From the NCBI GenBank assembly GCA_018524725.1, contig JAEUWP010000471.1:124001-188000 (forward strand): a DNA stretch of 64,000 nucleotides, written 5' to 3'. Position 1 is the stretch's first letter, and each line of letters starts with the position of its first letter. The position numbers and the translations under genes are program-made. Origin of the DNA: Podaxis mareebaensis. Taxonomy: Eukaryota > Basidiomycota > Agaricomycetes > Agaricales > Agaricaceae. The notes below the pieces were generated by a model, which worked only from the letters and a program-made list of their open reading frames with translations, searched no databases and was not told the origin of the DNA. This document shows positions 35,187-48,703 of this stretch, in pieces.

Positions 35187-36129
35187 AGTATGATAGGCAG
35201 GAATGCTGAAGGATCGTATGGGTGAACGAGCGGTAGGTCACGACTGGCTTGAAGGTGCAAGCGGGAGGAGAAGAAAGGCCGTTGCGAATTAGAGCAAGAA
35301 GTCGGTCTCTGAGTATATTCTGAGGATTGGAAGCAAGAAATAAGAGTCGGTCTAGGGTTATGGATAAAGTATGAGCGAATTGCCAGCGAGCGACTAGGCA
35401 AATGGGCCCAAAGAAGAGAATCAGAAGGAGGCTACTATTTTAGACTTTGAGGTTGATGAGTGGCGCTGGGGATTCTAAACTCAATCGACAAAAGTGCAGT
35501 TCCTTCCGCGACCCGGTGCTCAGTTAACATGATCGTGTAAGCTGGGGTAATGATACAGGGTATGATGGAATTCGTCAGAAGTGATGATGGCGAATGATGG
35601 AAGGCTTGCCGACTGAAGGACACGCGGAATGTTTAGATTCCTGACAACAAGGGAGGGAGGTGAGCCTGGTGGAATTTCTAGGGAAAACCCCTTTGCCAGA
35701 AAACATCTGGTCAGCAGTGCAATACCCCCGAAAATTAATGTCATTGACATGATAATAGGGGTAGATATGATTTGTCGGCTAGGCTGGGAGCGTTCTAAGT
35801 CAGACAGAGGATAGGTGGGTGAATGATCACCCATTCGAGCATACAAGAACAAGGTTTATTACCAGAGGTTCAACGTGTAGAGAAGGTTAAGGCAAGTTGA
35901 AGGTGCGCCGATTGAGAGGATCACCAACCAGATGTTGCCTGGGATAGGTGCAGGCCGAAAGTTTTGTCGAACTGCAGATCAGAAGAAAAGTGCTGGTCGT
36001 TATGTCGGGTGATGAGGATGTAGGTCGCTGATAAATGATATCGAAATGCAAAAGGGCCCGAGTAATCACGTGAATGGAATTGGCAGCAGGGGGCGGACCA
36101 AATCAAGACAATTGTTGGCCTCGTCGTCG
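35187..36129. other. Divergent intergenic region
   Basis: Between the monooxygenase and SGF73 starts. A minus-strand frame at 35520-35852 (110 residues, one hydrophobic stretch IISTPIIMSMTLIFGGIALL) could be a small membrane protein, but nothing supports it beyond length. Otherwise promoter sequence. Confidence 0.4.
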
Positions 36130-37324
36130 ATGACGCTCAAGCTCAAGCCAGAAAGCAACCCTCCGTCCCCATTTACATGGGATATTCCCTCTCCGTCTCC
36201 ACCAGAACCCTCCTCGCTACCCTCGCCCCCCGCAGCATGGCTCTCTGCGAAAGACATGAAACTCTATGGCTCTCGGCCACTCACTTCAACTTCGGACATT
36301 GGCGTGGTCAAGTGCAAGGACTGCAGTAAACCCATTCTTCGGAGCTTTATCTCGGAGCATGCCAGTGAGTGTGCTAGTAGATTCTGACCTCTCCGATATG
36401 TCCAACTCGGAGTTGGTAGGCGTTTGTGCCAAAATTCGTTCTGCAACTCTCAAAAACAGCAAAATAAAGGGAGACGCTGATGGTATGTTAGTGTTTCGGT
36501 ATCGCGTAGAATTTGATTTGAACATTGGTTTAGACAAGAAGAACCTGAAGAAGCGCAAAGCTTCCCCAACTCCAGAGGACCCCTCACAACCGCTCAAGAA
36601 GAAAGCCAAACCGCCGCCCAAAGTCACGAAAGGTCGAGTCAAAGGACCCATAGATTATGATAAACAATGCGGCGTTATCAATGACAAGAATTTGCCATGC
36701 TCTCGATCATTGACTTGCAAGTCTCATTCCATGGGCGCTAAACGTGCTGTGCAAGGGCGTTCACGTGGGTACGATGAACTTCTCCTCGAGTGGAACCGTG
36801 CCAACAACCCCAACTTTGTCGAGCCTGTGAAACGCGAGACCAAGGCAGAGAAGAAGGAGAAACGGGAACGAGAGAAACAAGAGAAGAAGAGGCTGGAGGC
36901 TGAAGCAGCGGCTGCTCGGGGGGTAGATGTCACTGCGACATCATCTCACAAGAAGAGTGCTAGCGGCGTCGCTAAGAAGTTTGGCAAGAAAGCAGCTGCC
37001 GCGGCCGCGGCAGTGCGTCTAGCTGAAGAAGGCGGGGATGCCTCTGACGACTTAGGTGAACTCGACTCCGAAGCTGAATTGGATGACCTAGTCAAGGTCG
37101 TTCACACAGCAAAGGATCGTGGGTTGATGGCAGTGCCCTTAGCCGTGCCTTACGATGCTGGTAGTTGGTTTGTCCAGCGTCGGGAGAGAGCTCGGATGTG
37201 CCGAGACTTCTTATTCGGCGCTCTGACAGGGGGCGGCGGTAGCGGTGTTCCCGGCACCATAGGTGCATTGAATATGGTCCGGAGTACCAGCATGGGCCAT
37301 ACGGGTATGCCCATGCACCGGTAG
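36130..37324 (+). CDS. SGF73: SAGA subunit Sgf73 (ataxin-7 family)
   Basis: Anchors the deubiquitinase module of SAGA. The N-terminus MTLKLKPESNPPSPFTWDIP leads to CKDCSKPILRSFISEHASEC, a Cys-Cys-His-Cys zinc finger split by an intron. A basic linker (KKNLKKRKASPTPEDPSQPL) is followed by the SCA7 domain KGPIDYDKQCGVINDKNLPC and SLTCKSHSMGAKRAVQGRSR then YDELLLEW. A Lys/Glu-rich coiled region and Ala-rich tracts follow, then a C-terminal part with SWFVQRRERARMCRDFLF. A further upstream in-frame Met exists, but 36130 is where family-like sequence begins. Two or three introns (about 36369-36425, 36482-36532). Confidence 0.9.
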
Positions 37325-37639
37325 GTTACGATAATGTTGGACTACATACTTTGTAATCTTCTGTATTTTTAGCACTAGGTATCTAATTCATCCCGATTTG
37401 TGTATACTACACATAAAACCAGAAATGCACCCTAAAACCCAAAGAAGAAGAAAATGTACAGCAAGACAATGTCAGATGAAAGTACAAGCATAAGGGAAAG
37501 GTTCGCAAAAAGTCTATGAAAGCGGTTAGTAGGACACGTGGGGGAGGTGGAGGGCAGTCGTCTAAGGAGTAGAGGTCTACGTAGGTAAACAGTTAACACG
37601 GAATGAATTCGAAATTGCCCAGGGAAGGACGTACGTCAT
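37325..37639. other. Convergent 3' intergenic region
   Basis: AT-rich 3' flanks of SGF73 and the unknown gene; no coding content seen. Confidence 0.5.
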
Positions 37640-38149
37640 TCATACGTCGGCGACTGCTCTGACTGCCGCGGTCCAATCCGACCTTGATACAAGGCCTTGT
37701 TGTTCAGCAACTTCAAGGACCGCGATTATCCAGTCTTGACAATGTGTCTTTCCATTGGGTCTCTGAAATGGCACGTCTGCCACGATCTTCTCTAACCGCC
37801 TACGGTTCGCGAGCGTCATTTTCGTAATTTCGACTGCTTTTGTACATTCCTCTGCCGTTTTGGTGATGGGACCCCAGTTCATGTAGTCCTGGATAGTCAT
37901 ATTGCGAATGAGATAAATCTCTCGCTGGACAGGAACCCCTGTGCTGCTTTTGCCGACTTTCCATGCTAGCTTCCAATGGCTATCCCGCGGGGAATGCGGG
38001 GCAATGCGGGTCGCGATCAACATTATTGGGAGAACCGCGTCCGGATCTCGAAATAGGTGATCGATGTCGACGGGACGACGCATGGAATATGTAACCACTC
38101 GTCCGTTGTTTGTCGTGTTATAGAATGGCGCATCTGAGGAGGCCGGCAT
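37640..38149 (-). CDS. Hypothetical fungal protein
   Basis: A 169-residue uninterrupted frame from Met at 38149 (MPASSDAPFYNTTNNGRVVT). The frame extends upstream to 38407, but that part is low in conserved character, so the internal start is preferred. Visible features: LPIMLIATRIAPHSPRDSHW, KSSTGVPVQREIYLIRNMTI and near the end GKTHCQDWIIAVLEVAEQQG. The HW...CQDW arrangement resembles fungal DUF-type proteins with a conserved NCQDW-like motif, possibly a papain-like fold, but that is a guess. No function is proposed. Confidence 0.65.
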   Translation of the reverse strand: MPASSDAPFYNTTNNGRVVTYSMRRPVDIDHLFRDPDAVLPIMLIATRIAPHSPRDSHWKLAWKVGKSSTGVPVQREIYLIRNMTIQDYMNWGPITKTAEECTKAVEITKMTLANRRRLEKIVADVPFQRPNGKTHCQDWIIAVLEVAEQQGLVSRSDWTAAVRAVADV

Positions 38150-38585
38150 GATTAAACTCGAGGCGTCGGGGGGATAGTGAGGGTGAGGCTCGAGGGTAAA
38201 TAAGGTAGCTCTCGTGGACAACGAGCGGGAGGGGCCGGGCGGAGAGGGACCGAATGCAGTGGCGAGGGAGATGATAATAGTATTGAAGCAAGGTTGGCTT
38301 AAGGGTAATTGAGGGGAAGAACACGTTGTAAAGCACTTGTGATGCCTTATTGCATCAGTCCAGAAAGCCAGTCCCTTCGACAACCACGTTATAAACCGTA
38401 CGATCAACCCTTTCGATCATCTAGATACAAACACAATGTCCTATCTGGCTTCACTAACTCGTGTTCCCCACTCTCCACCTGACTTCTCATCCATCCACCT
38501 TAACCACCTATCACATCACATCAACTCATTACTCTGGACATGTAGATTAATATAGTAGTCTCCAAAAACCTGCCCACGCCCTAAC

Positions 38586-39830
38586 TCAGATCCCTGAGCG
38601 TATCAATCTTCTTGCTTGATTTTTGGCAAAAATGGGTGGTACATCAGTCAACAATCTGAGCGCTTGGGCGGGATTCCGTTGCTTGAGAGCTATAAGATAT
38701 TGCGAAGTCGTCATTCGGTTCTTTGGGTTGTGCCTCAGCATGGTGCTTATCACTGGCCATATTGTGCGAGGGACAAGCATTTCCTCTGTCCGGGATGGCT
38801 TTCGCACAAGTGCCCATAAGTCACGGTGGCTACGTGCATTGGGCGGAAAGCGCTGCGGTTTGGGTGGCTCTCCGGTGTATATCTGGGAGGTCCATCGTGA
38901 GAATTATGGGATGGTTTACAAGTCTTGAGCGGCTCACCTGGACGGCCAAGCAACCTAAAGCGAATATATCGCTGGCATACGTGAACTCGCCGGTGTAGTT
39001 TCGCCAGCCGTCGATAAGAGCCTTTCGGATCCGTTCGCTGTCAAATAGCTCGGGCGCTAACCAAGCCTCAGTGTCTGACAGACGATCCGCTGTGGGCCAT
39101 CGGGTGGGAGCAAACTCTCCAAGGCAGAACTTTCCATCAGCTTTTACGAACACGTTATCCTAGAATATCGTTAGTTGAAAACGTAGTGGGTGCAGGGATC
39201 ACACTTACCGCTCGAATGTTACCGTGGACAAAATGGTGGCGGTGCAAATAATCAAGACCTAATAGGACATCTTGTAGCTAGCGCAAAGAGCGTCAACGAA
39301 AAGGGAGACAGAGAAGAGGAGTATCACTTACGACGGACAGCTTTTCGAGTCCGGATGTGCCTTTTATATACTCTGTCACATAGCCGGACGAGAGAGGATT
39401 GGCATGTTCGGTGACGAAAGTGAGTTGAGAGTCGTTCTGGTTAAGATGCAAGCCTCGGAATTCTATTGAATGGACGCCCTGTAACTCTGTCCATCGTTTC
39501 AGTCGCTCTAACAATGACTGGAAACGGACAGCATCAGTGACATGACGCCTCAACAGAAGTCCCCCGTCAAACTTACCGACAAGTGAACCTCTGACAGTTT
39601 TGATCGATCGCGGGATGAAACGGGGAGCCGTACAGGTTGCAGTCGTACGTCAGGCTAGTTCTCTCTTCAGCTTGGATCTTCTGAGTGCGACGTGGTATGC
39701 TTACCTGTTCCTTGTCAGCGAGGTAGGCTGAGCCTTCATGGACAGTTATCTGTTGGGCACGGCAGAAATCTCTAACACGCTTAATGAAGGTATCTGCGAC
39801 ATTGATTGAAAGTTGCGGGGCGAGGGACAT
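38586..39830 (-). CDS. Protein pseudokinase
   Basis: Protein-kinase fold without the catalytic residues. The start is MSLAPQLSINVADTFIKRVR. N-lobe pieces include SLLERLKRWTELQGVHSIEF and LTFVTEHANPLSSGYVTEYI. The C-lobe has LDYLHRHHFVHGNIRA joined to DNVFVKADGKFC, so the HRD Asp is replaced by Asn (HGN). The DFG position reads GEF in LGEFAPTRW. An APE-like WLAPELFD, a DIFALGCLAVQ (subdomain IX, D-x-x-x-x-G) and HNPKNRMTTSQYLIAL (subdomain XI) are retained. The VAIK lysine could not be identified. Likely a scaffold or allosteric partner; the partner is unknown. About six introns. Confidence 0.8.
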
Positions 39831-40336
39831 ATTTGAAGACAGAAGCTATGGCAATGGGAGGGGGGCGGGAAGGGTGGTGCGGAGAAAGTGGTGGGACCGA
39901 CGAGGTTTTTAGCCTGGATACAGCTTGGGGGTGGGCCCACATAAAAGTGGGCTATGTGTGACTGTCCGCGCAGGGTGGAAACCGGTCCTTGAAGTTTGTT
40001 GGACAGTGCTTTTAGGAGGAATATATCATATCCGACAACAGCTCGGTGTCAAGAACACAGCCCATTGCGCCAAGAGGCGTGCTCCGGCAAAACAAACATG
40101 AAAGAGACGAGCATTACGAGCATTGTATAAGAGCAAGCGAAAATATGCGGCCGGGAATAGAACAGCAAAGCTTAGCCTGTGCACTTAGCGTAGATGAAGA
40201 GGTTGTACCTGGGAATGTCAGTGAACAAAATGACCAAGGGAACACTGCCCACCGCATCTGTTTGGCAATGGCGTGGGAACCAAGCATACTTGGCCACGTC
40301 CAGCCAAGCTCAGCTACACCACATTTCACGACCGCC
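39831..40336. promoter_or_regulatory. Divergent promoter region, pseudokinase / p24
   Basis: About 500 bases between two divergent starts; open frames running through it are continuous with the p24 gene but lack a signal peptide or conserved start. No specific site is called. Confidence 0.45.
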
Positions 40337-41141
40337 ATGCGTCTCCCTTTGTTGTCTGTCGTGCTGGCCATTGCAGCCACGGTTAATGCCCTTCACTTCT
40401 ACCTTGATGCCAACCAAAAGCGCTGCTTCATTGAGGAACTCCCAACTGACACTGTTGTCGAAGGCATGTTCTTCCATCCTCATTGGTACAAATCACCTGA
40501 ATTCTTTGTTACACTCCAGGCAATTATCGTGCCTTGGAATGGTCGGAACCACAACAGAAATACGTAGAGAATCCAGAATTGGGCATTATTGTCGAGGTTC
40601 AGGTGCGTCGCCATGCATCTTTACGCATCCATCCTCCTTATTCATGCCTAACCATAATGCAGGAAGAACCCTCGGGCCACGTAGTAGTGAAGACAACTGG
40701 ACCGAGCGATGGTGTCTTTACCTTCACCTCCCATGAAGCCGGCGATCATTCCATCTGTCTCTCGACCAACCACACATCATGGTTCAGCCATACCCACATC
40801 CGCCTTTATATTGACATTGTTGTCGGTTCAACAAAACCCAATGTTGAACATGATCGTTCCCATGTGTCCGAATTAGCAAGTAAACTCCGTGACCTCAACC
40901 AGAAGCTGGAGGATATCCGTCGGGAACAGCAATACCAACGCGAACGAGAAGCCGACTACCGTGACCTTAGCGAGGCAACAAATGCAAGGGCTGTGTGGTA
41001 CAGCATAGCTCAAATTATAGTTCTGTTGGTGACTTGTGCATGGCAGTTGCGGCATCTCAAGGTATGCCACTTTCATGCCCGATTCTATTCCTGCTTGCTG
41101 AACTTCTCCAGCGCTTCTTCGAGGACAGGAAAATGCGATGA
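40337..41141 (+). CDS. p24/emp24 family cargo receptor (TMED)
   Basis: Membrane protein cycling in COPI/COPII vesicles between ER and Golgi. A signal peptide (MRLPLLSVVLAIAATVNA) precedes LHFYLDANQKRCFIEELP, the start of the GOLD domain. The next exon gives NYRALEWSEPQQKYVENPEL, then GVFTFTSHEAGDHSICLSTN (GOLD end with paired Cys), a coiled coil (LNQKLEDIRREQQYQREREA) and a membrane helix (WYSIAQIIVLLVTCAWQL). The short cytosolic tail is RHLK plus RFFEDRKMR after the last intron, with the family FF motif. The first intron appears to use a GC donor (about 40467-40518). Which p24 subfamily is not certain. Confidence 0.92.
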
Positions 41142-41211
41142 TACAGTATCTATACTGTTGGCTTTTAATGTACTCTCACAACCTCGGGGTTTAATTGCAT
41201 TCGTTTCTGCA

Positions 41212-42712
41212 TTAATCCTCGAACCTGAGGAGGATCTTCTTGCCATACCGACCCGCCGCGAGTCTTCTGAACACCTCTCGGATCTGCCTTGTTGCTTCGT
41301 TGTCATCGTCCTGCTTGCCGATTGAGACAATTTCGTGTTCAGGAGCTTTAAGCTGGGAGAATGTCAGTGGGGTCTGCCCCAAGGGAAAGAGCACTCTTGC
41401 CTTATCCTCTTTTATCAACTGCGCAAGGGAGCGCATGAGCTCTTCCCTTTCTTGTACGGAATGCTCAAGATACCAACGGCTTTGCCAAAACCCATGTGCC
41501 GTCAGGTTTTTGAAAATGAAAGCAGATGTCGGCAGGGAAAGTGGTTGTTTTGACATGGCGCCATAAGACACGAGGTGTGCGTCTTTGCCCAAATATTTCA
41601 ACATCAACGTGGTTTCCTTTCCGCCTAGTAATTCGTGGTGAAATTCAGTCTCTGCTGACGTCGATTCATGCGTACCAACACAGTTAAGGGCCAAACGCAT
41701 ATCCTGGATCAGAGTTTTGAATATTATTAAGATAACAGAATACGATTCACTTACCTTACCGCCCGTCCAGGTCTTGATATCATCACGTAGTGACTTTTCA
41801 GTCAATTCCTCATAAGTGAGGACTTGGGTAGCGCCGAGTTTTTGCAACTGTTCCTTCAGCTGCGAGATGTCGTCACTGAAAGACAAGTTAGGGATGTCCG
41901 AATACTGATCATAGAGACCCACCGGTTCCGCACCAAGTTGAGGGTTTTTAGCCCTCGGGCTGCCGCAATTTGTATGACCGCTTGTCCGACCTAACCCACC
42001 ATAAGGCTGAGAGAAACCCGATGAAAGGGGAAAATACAAACTGCGCTGTTGGCCCCGTTCTGCATGATCCAATCCCCTTCTTCCAGCTTCACATAATTTG
42101 TAAGCATATTGTACGCCGTGGGAGGATTAACCTATGTCTTCGTTCAGACGCCAGCCAGACGTGACAAAAGGATGGATTTCCGCCCACAGTGATAGTTGCG
42201 GCATGGATTTCTGTGAGGCCTTGACGGTCAGGGATCCTGACAATATCATGCACATTCACGTTCTTGCTAGTCGACCAGGTCCCAGCTTGCTGTTTGACCA
42301 TGACGACCCAATCGCCCACATTGAGGCCGTCCGTGTTTTCCCCCACAGATGTGATCGTCGCAAGGCCTTCATTTCCGCCGATGAAGACAGGTTCTTCCTT
42401 GCTCCCCTTTCCTGCATCCGCAAGATTATTAGTCAGTGTAGGTTTTGCGGGATATACGCCTTCTATGACATTAACATCTGCAGGGTTGATCGGTGAGAGC
42501 AAGAAACGAATGTTGACAGTTCCAGGAGCAGGTGGAGGCAATGAGGGGTATGTGAGAACGCTCAGAACATCCGCCGGGTCACCGTTCTGTGAGTAGACAA
42601 CTGCGCGGTTCGCGAGCCTCATGGATGAGGACGAGAAAAAACGAGAAGTAGTTGGTAAGGCGTGCAGAAAGCGAGCGTCGACTGGACGAGGTCGGGTGAG
42701 GAGGGAAAACAT
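41212..42712 (-). CDS. ETR1: Mitochondrial trans-2-enoyl-CoA/ACP reductase (Etr1/MECR)
   Basis: Last step of mitochondrial type II fatty acid synthesis, needed for lipoic acid. The N-terminus MFSLLTRPRPVDARFLHALP is a plausible transit peptide. Then RAVVYSQNGDPADVLSVLTY, LLSPINPADVNVIEGVYP, VFIGGNEGLATITSVGENT, GDWVVMVKQQAGTWSTS, and after introns NPPTAYNMLTNYVKLEEGDW, QNGANSAV. The Rossmann half and C-terminus read LALNCVGTHESTSAE, LVSYGAMSKQPLSLPTSAFI and KNLTAHGFWQSRW. Medium-chain dehydrogenase fold without zinc ligands, as in the family. Five or so introns. Its start is only 57 bases from the ligase stop. Confidence 0.93.
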
Positions 42713-42769
42713 GACTAAATGATGTCATCATTGCTCTGTGGCCAAGTTATTAATAATTATCCAACACGC

Positions 42770-45700
42770 CTAAACAACCAACAATGCATTCTCTTCCGAC
42801 AATCTATCCACACTACATGCGAAAACAAGTACCCGCACCTTGGTATCATTAGCTCTACCGCGTACCTTTTGCAAGGTCCATTCCGTCACAGTTACATCGT
42901 TCACGTCAACAAAAACCAGTCCTTGCTTAATATCCACTAGCCCGTTTCCTTGTCCACAAGCAGTCAAAAGTGCGTCTAACGAGTGCACCCTCCGCTCCTT
43001 TGGCAACACACCCTTCCACCATGAGCAACGATCGCAGGGTGGATTTCCGCGGGAATTCATGAAACATGAAACAGCTGTGGCGACCAATTTCGAAAAGGAA
43101 TCAATTGGGGTTGGTGGTATTGCATCAGTGTTTTCAACAGCATTGATCAGAAGGTCCTGGCCTCCGCCAATGTCAGACCGATCCCAAGAGATTTTCGCAT
43201 TGTGCTGCTTTGTTGCCACGTTCAAAGTGCTGCTGAGGGCCGCTGTTTTCTCAAGGGGGTGATCGATCTTTCGGCGTTTGAAGGGTCCCTTCGAGTCTCG
43301 TGAACAGCCTTCTAGGTCAGCCAGGGTATCTTGGATGTCCTTCACCCTTTCCTGTCGTTTCATACTTATGGTGGGTGACGGCGGCTGGCCCCACAGGGAC
43401 TTGCACCAATCGTCAATGTCCTTGTTCGAACGGTCCTTCCCGATGCATTCGCGAGCTATTCTATCGAGTTCCCTGATGTCCATACAGTCCGTCCATGGCC
43501 GTTCTCGTTCAGCATGAATCTTGGTGAATCTGGGGAACCTTGGCTCATAATGCTGCGACAATGAGATGCCTAAGTCAGGGAGAGGCCAAATGTGACGCAC
43601 TCGGCTTTGGCGTTCCTTGGTGAAACCAGCACACAGGAGTTCCGCCAGGTAGGGCGAATGAAGGATCGTTTGTGGTTTGCTTTGCAGATGTGTAGATATC
43701 GAGAACGTGAACGGTAATTTGTTAATGGCCTGTCTGCAGAGTCAACATACATCAGCCTCCAGAAGTAATTCTGAATCACCTCTAAGCCCGCCGGATAAGG
43801 TATGTTGTCACCCTGTCGTATTCGAAAGTTCAGGTCTTCTAGTTCTTTCCGACCCAATCCGTATGATACTGTAAAATAAATGAGAATGTGGGGCTTCACA
43901 TCGGGCTATGACGGCAACCCGAATAAGTCGCGCGAAAGTGTGCAAAGGCATTGATATACCTTGACCCGGATTTGACTAGTATTCGTGATGGCGCCAAAGT
44001 AGAAGGTGGTGTAAACATTGGGGGTGACTGATTCTCTGTCAGGTTGGACATGAAGGATTTCTGTGCTCTGCTTACCCCGAAGTTCGCGAGCTCGATCGCG
44101 ATCCCAACCCGCCGCCACAATTACCAGGTCAATGCAATCCCCGAGACCTTTTATATAGTCTGCTTTGAGTTTGACCCAGGGAAGGCGAAATTCATTGTAC
44201 TCAGATTCGTCGGCTTTCAGGACTAGGCCCTCTAAATTGTTTGCGATATGTTCGGCGAAGACTGCCCGTAAGGCCCCGTTAGGGTCGGGGCCTGTCATGT
44301 CAATTTGATACCGTTCGGAAAACATCGCCTTTGTGGGTATCGGTTTGACGAAGGTCTCCAGCAAACGACGGCGCGTTGAATAGGCCTGAAATACCAGGGG
44401 CTCGTCGTCAAGCACTAAAATATCGAAAAAAATGAGTGCCAGGTGTCTAGACTGTGACTCGTCTGTCATAGTGGACAGCTGAGAATCGCTATAACGTTTC
44501 GTGAGGATGACATTCACCAAAAGCGTTAGTCAGATGACACACCAGTCCTCTTCGTCTTGCGGTTCCGAGACTTTTAGCTGGTTTCTAGCCCTTCCTCGAA
44601 CGCCAGATGCCGTCCGTTCAATAAGACCACGAATTCTCCAGAACTCTGTTGATGTCAAGTAGTTGTTAGTCACACTGTCAAAGGTCAAAGGCACCGCCTA
44701 CCATCGACGTGATCTTGATACCAAGCGACCATCTCTGCGTCGAGGACTATATTTCTCTTGATTCTTGTGGCGCGTGAATGACAATAGTTCGAAATTGTGC
44801 TCAAACCGAGTGCCTCGCTGATTATGTCGTGAACACCGTGTCGGTCCAGGGTAGAATCTCGTTTGCTCTTGCTAAAAATCGTAATCTTCGGAGACCCATC
44901 TACACGCATTTCGACATGAATCTGAGCGCGCTCTCCATCATACTTAGTCTCAGCCCAGACTCTTGAGGAATCTCGAAAATGTGATAATGCATGGTGACAA
45001 CTGGTCCCTTTGACTGACTGAGGAAGCTATTGTGCGATCACGAGCCAGAGCAGTTTGGTGAACTATTATATTCAATGGGGTGACCACAGTACACACACAC
45101 CTGTATCATAGAACCTATAGTTGGTTTAAGTGCTGGTTTCATATGGTGAGGAAGTTCAAAGGCTGCGGCAACCTCATCTAGGTTTGCTTTGACACGGTGT
45201 AATCTTGGCATGTAACCTGTTGCATCCCACGCGCTGATCGCGTGCTCCTTGATGAGCATTTTGACTGCGTTGGAGTTGAAGTCGAGGAGAGCCACAGAGC
45301 AATTCACTTCTGGGACAGGGTATAGTATCGGCCGGAGATCCTTCAGAATTATTTGAGTCATGAATCCTGCTTCTAGAGGTGGCAATTGGCGGAATAAGGT
45401 TTTGAGGATATCAAGTTTCGGGCGGCGAGCGCTGGTATCTGGGTATTTGTTGCGAATGGATATATGCGTGTATGGTGAGGTGGCCGCAAGCTCATCAAGT
45501 AATTCGTCCACTTCGGCGATTGTCAGAGAACTTGATGCCTCATCTGCATCCTGTGGCAGTACGAGTCAGAGAGAGAGAGGGACCTGGGTACTGAGCAAGC
45601 AATTACAGGGAATTGTGGCTGGAGCAATTGCCTCAGCTCATTATCCAGACAGCCTGAAGAGTCGTAAGAGTCCCAGTTCTCCAGCCGCTGAAGAGGTAGT

Positions 45701-46050
45701 CCAAGGGCTTGTGACAAATAACTTGCGAGCTTGGTTTCCTGAATGTCGTACTTGCGTTTGGTATCTTCTTCCGGAAACAAGAGCCGAAAACAGATTGCTG
45801 TAGTCCCCGGAGGTAATGGAGAGTATATCGCCTGAAGTCTTTCAATCCATCGTTTAAAGATACCGAGTGCAGGGTATGAGGTACGTGTCTCTTGCTTGTA
45901 TTGCCGATTCGTCGTAGTCCTCGGCTTGATTTTTGCGATTTCCCGCAACAGAGAACAAAAGCTTGGAACATGAGTGGAGCACTACCAACCTTATAAGCAA
46001 GTTTTGGTACTCACAAGGCAAAGGGAACGCCTCTCGCCCCAGATGACATT
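42770..46050 (-). CDS. LIG4: ATP-dependent DNA ligase, LIG4-like
   Basis: Seals DNA breaks, in the LIG4 group used for end joining. The start MSSGARGVPFA splices to FFCSLLREIAKIKPRT, resembling the Lig4 N-terminus, followed by AICFRLLFPEEDTKRKYDIQ and ETKLASYLSQALGLPL. The catalytic site is intact: ETKYDGERAQIHVEMRVDG (motif I, adenylated Lys), NIVLDAEMVAWY (motif III), NLEGLVLKAD (motif IV), WVKLKADYIKG (motif V) and RFPRFTKIHAERERPWTD (motif VI). The C-terminus has at most one BRCT-like stretch (GLVDIKQGLVFVDVNDVTVT) and stops soon after, shorter than the tandem BRCTs of classic LIG4. It may be a LIG4 paralog or a shortened ortholog. Many introns; exon borders were not all resolved. Confidence 0.85.
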
Positions 46051-46698
46051 GGTGTTAATGAGATGGTAAGGATCAGTAGGCAGTGAAGCACGTCAATTAA
46101 CGGTCAGATGACCGTACTCGTATACGTGAACCAAACTGATGAACCAGTCGATCGTTGCTGACAGATGCCGTTGAATGCGGTTTGATTTATTGACAAGCTT
46201 TAGACTGATGATGCGCCATGGGGCGCACGAGTTTAGACACGGGGTGTCAAGTAGCGACTTTTCCCATTTGATATCGTTCAAAGAGTGTTTATCCATACAC
46301 TGCCACATGTGGCTAAAAGGAAAGATTATAACAATAAACTAGATAATACCTATAGCAAGTAGAGTGAGATCCCAAAGAGGAAAGGATTGTAGGGTGAACT
46401 ATGCCAGGCACGGCAAGAAAGCAGGTGAAACTATAACACACGGAAAGGAAGATTCAGCACGTAAGTGCGAGACGGTATTGAGATGAGATACAAAGGTATA
46501 TCAACCACGATGGTGAAATAAAAAGAAAAAGGATGAATGTGCTGCCAGGAAGCCGAGAATTGAACGTAGAAGGGAAGTCAGAATAGGACATGCCAGGGTC
46601 GGTGTCTGGCCGTGTTCGTGAAAGCATTCAAAGACGTAGTAGCTGAATGGACCGTTGGGAACTTAAGGCGGAACACCTTGGGGAGCCTGACCGAATGG
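46051..46698. other. Intergenic, nothing recognised
   Basis: The space between the kinase stop and the ligase start, holding the kinase 3' UTR and the ligase promoter. A minus-strand frame at 46093-46308 has no recognisable content. Confidence 0.5.
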
Positions 46699-48465
<1,767 letters not shown>

Positions 48466-48703
48466 TTGAAAGAGTCGTGAGAGGTCGTGGAGGAGAGCAA
48501 GGGAGTGTCTGTAAGAAGAGACGGGCGAGGAGGGCGAGAAAAAGACGGGCAGAGGATATTGGGAAAGCGACGGAGAAGAGGAGGGTGTGGGTGCAAGAGT
48601 GGGTGGGGAAGGCAAGATGGAAACGGACTGGCACGAGCTGGCTCATCCCCCTTGATTACGTAACTACCACTTTCTTTTTCCATTTCCATTCCTTTTTTCT
48701 GTC

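Noticed and set aside
33182..36130. Possible secondary-metabolite cluster around the FAD monooxygenase
   Set aside because: Neighbours are TAF10 and SGF73, both housekeeping; no synthase, P450 or transporter is adjacent.
32358..37324. TAF10 and SGF73 as a SAGA gene cluster
   Set aside because: They are separated by an unrelated monooxygenase and have separate promoters; eukaryotic complex subunits often sit near each other by chance.
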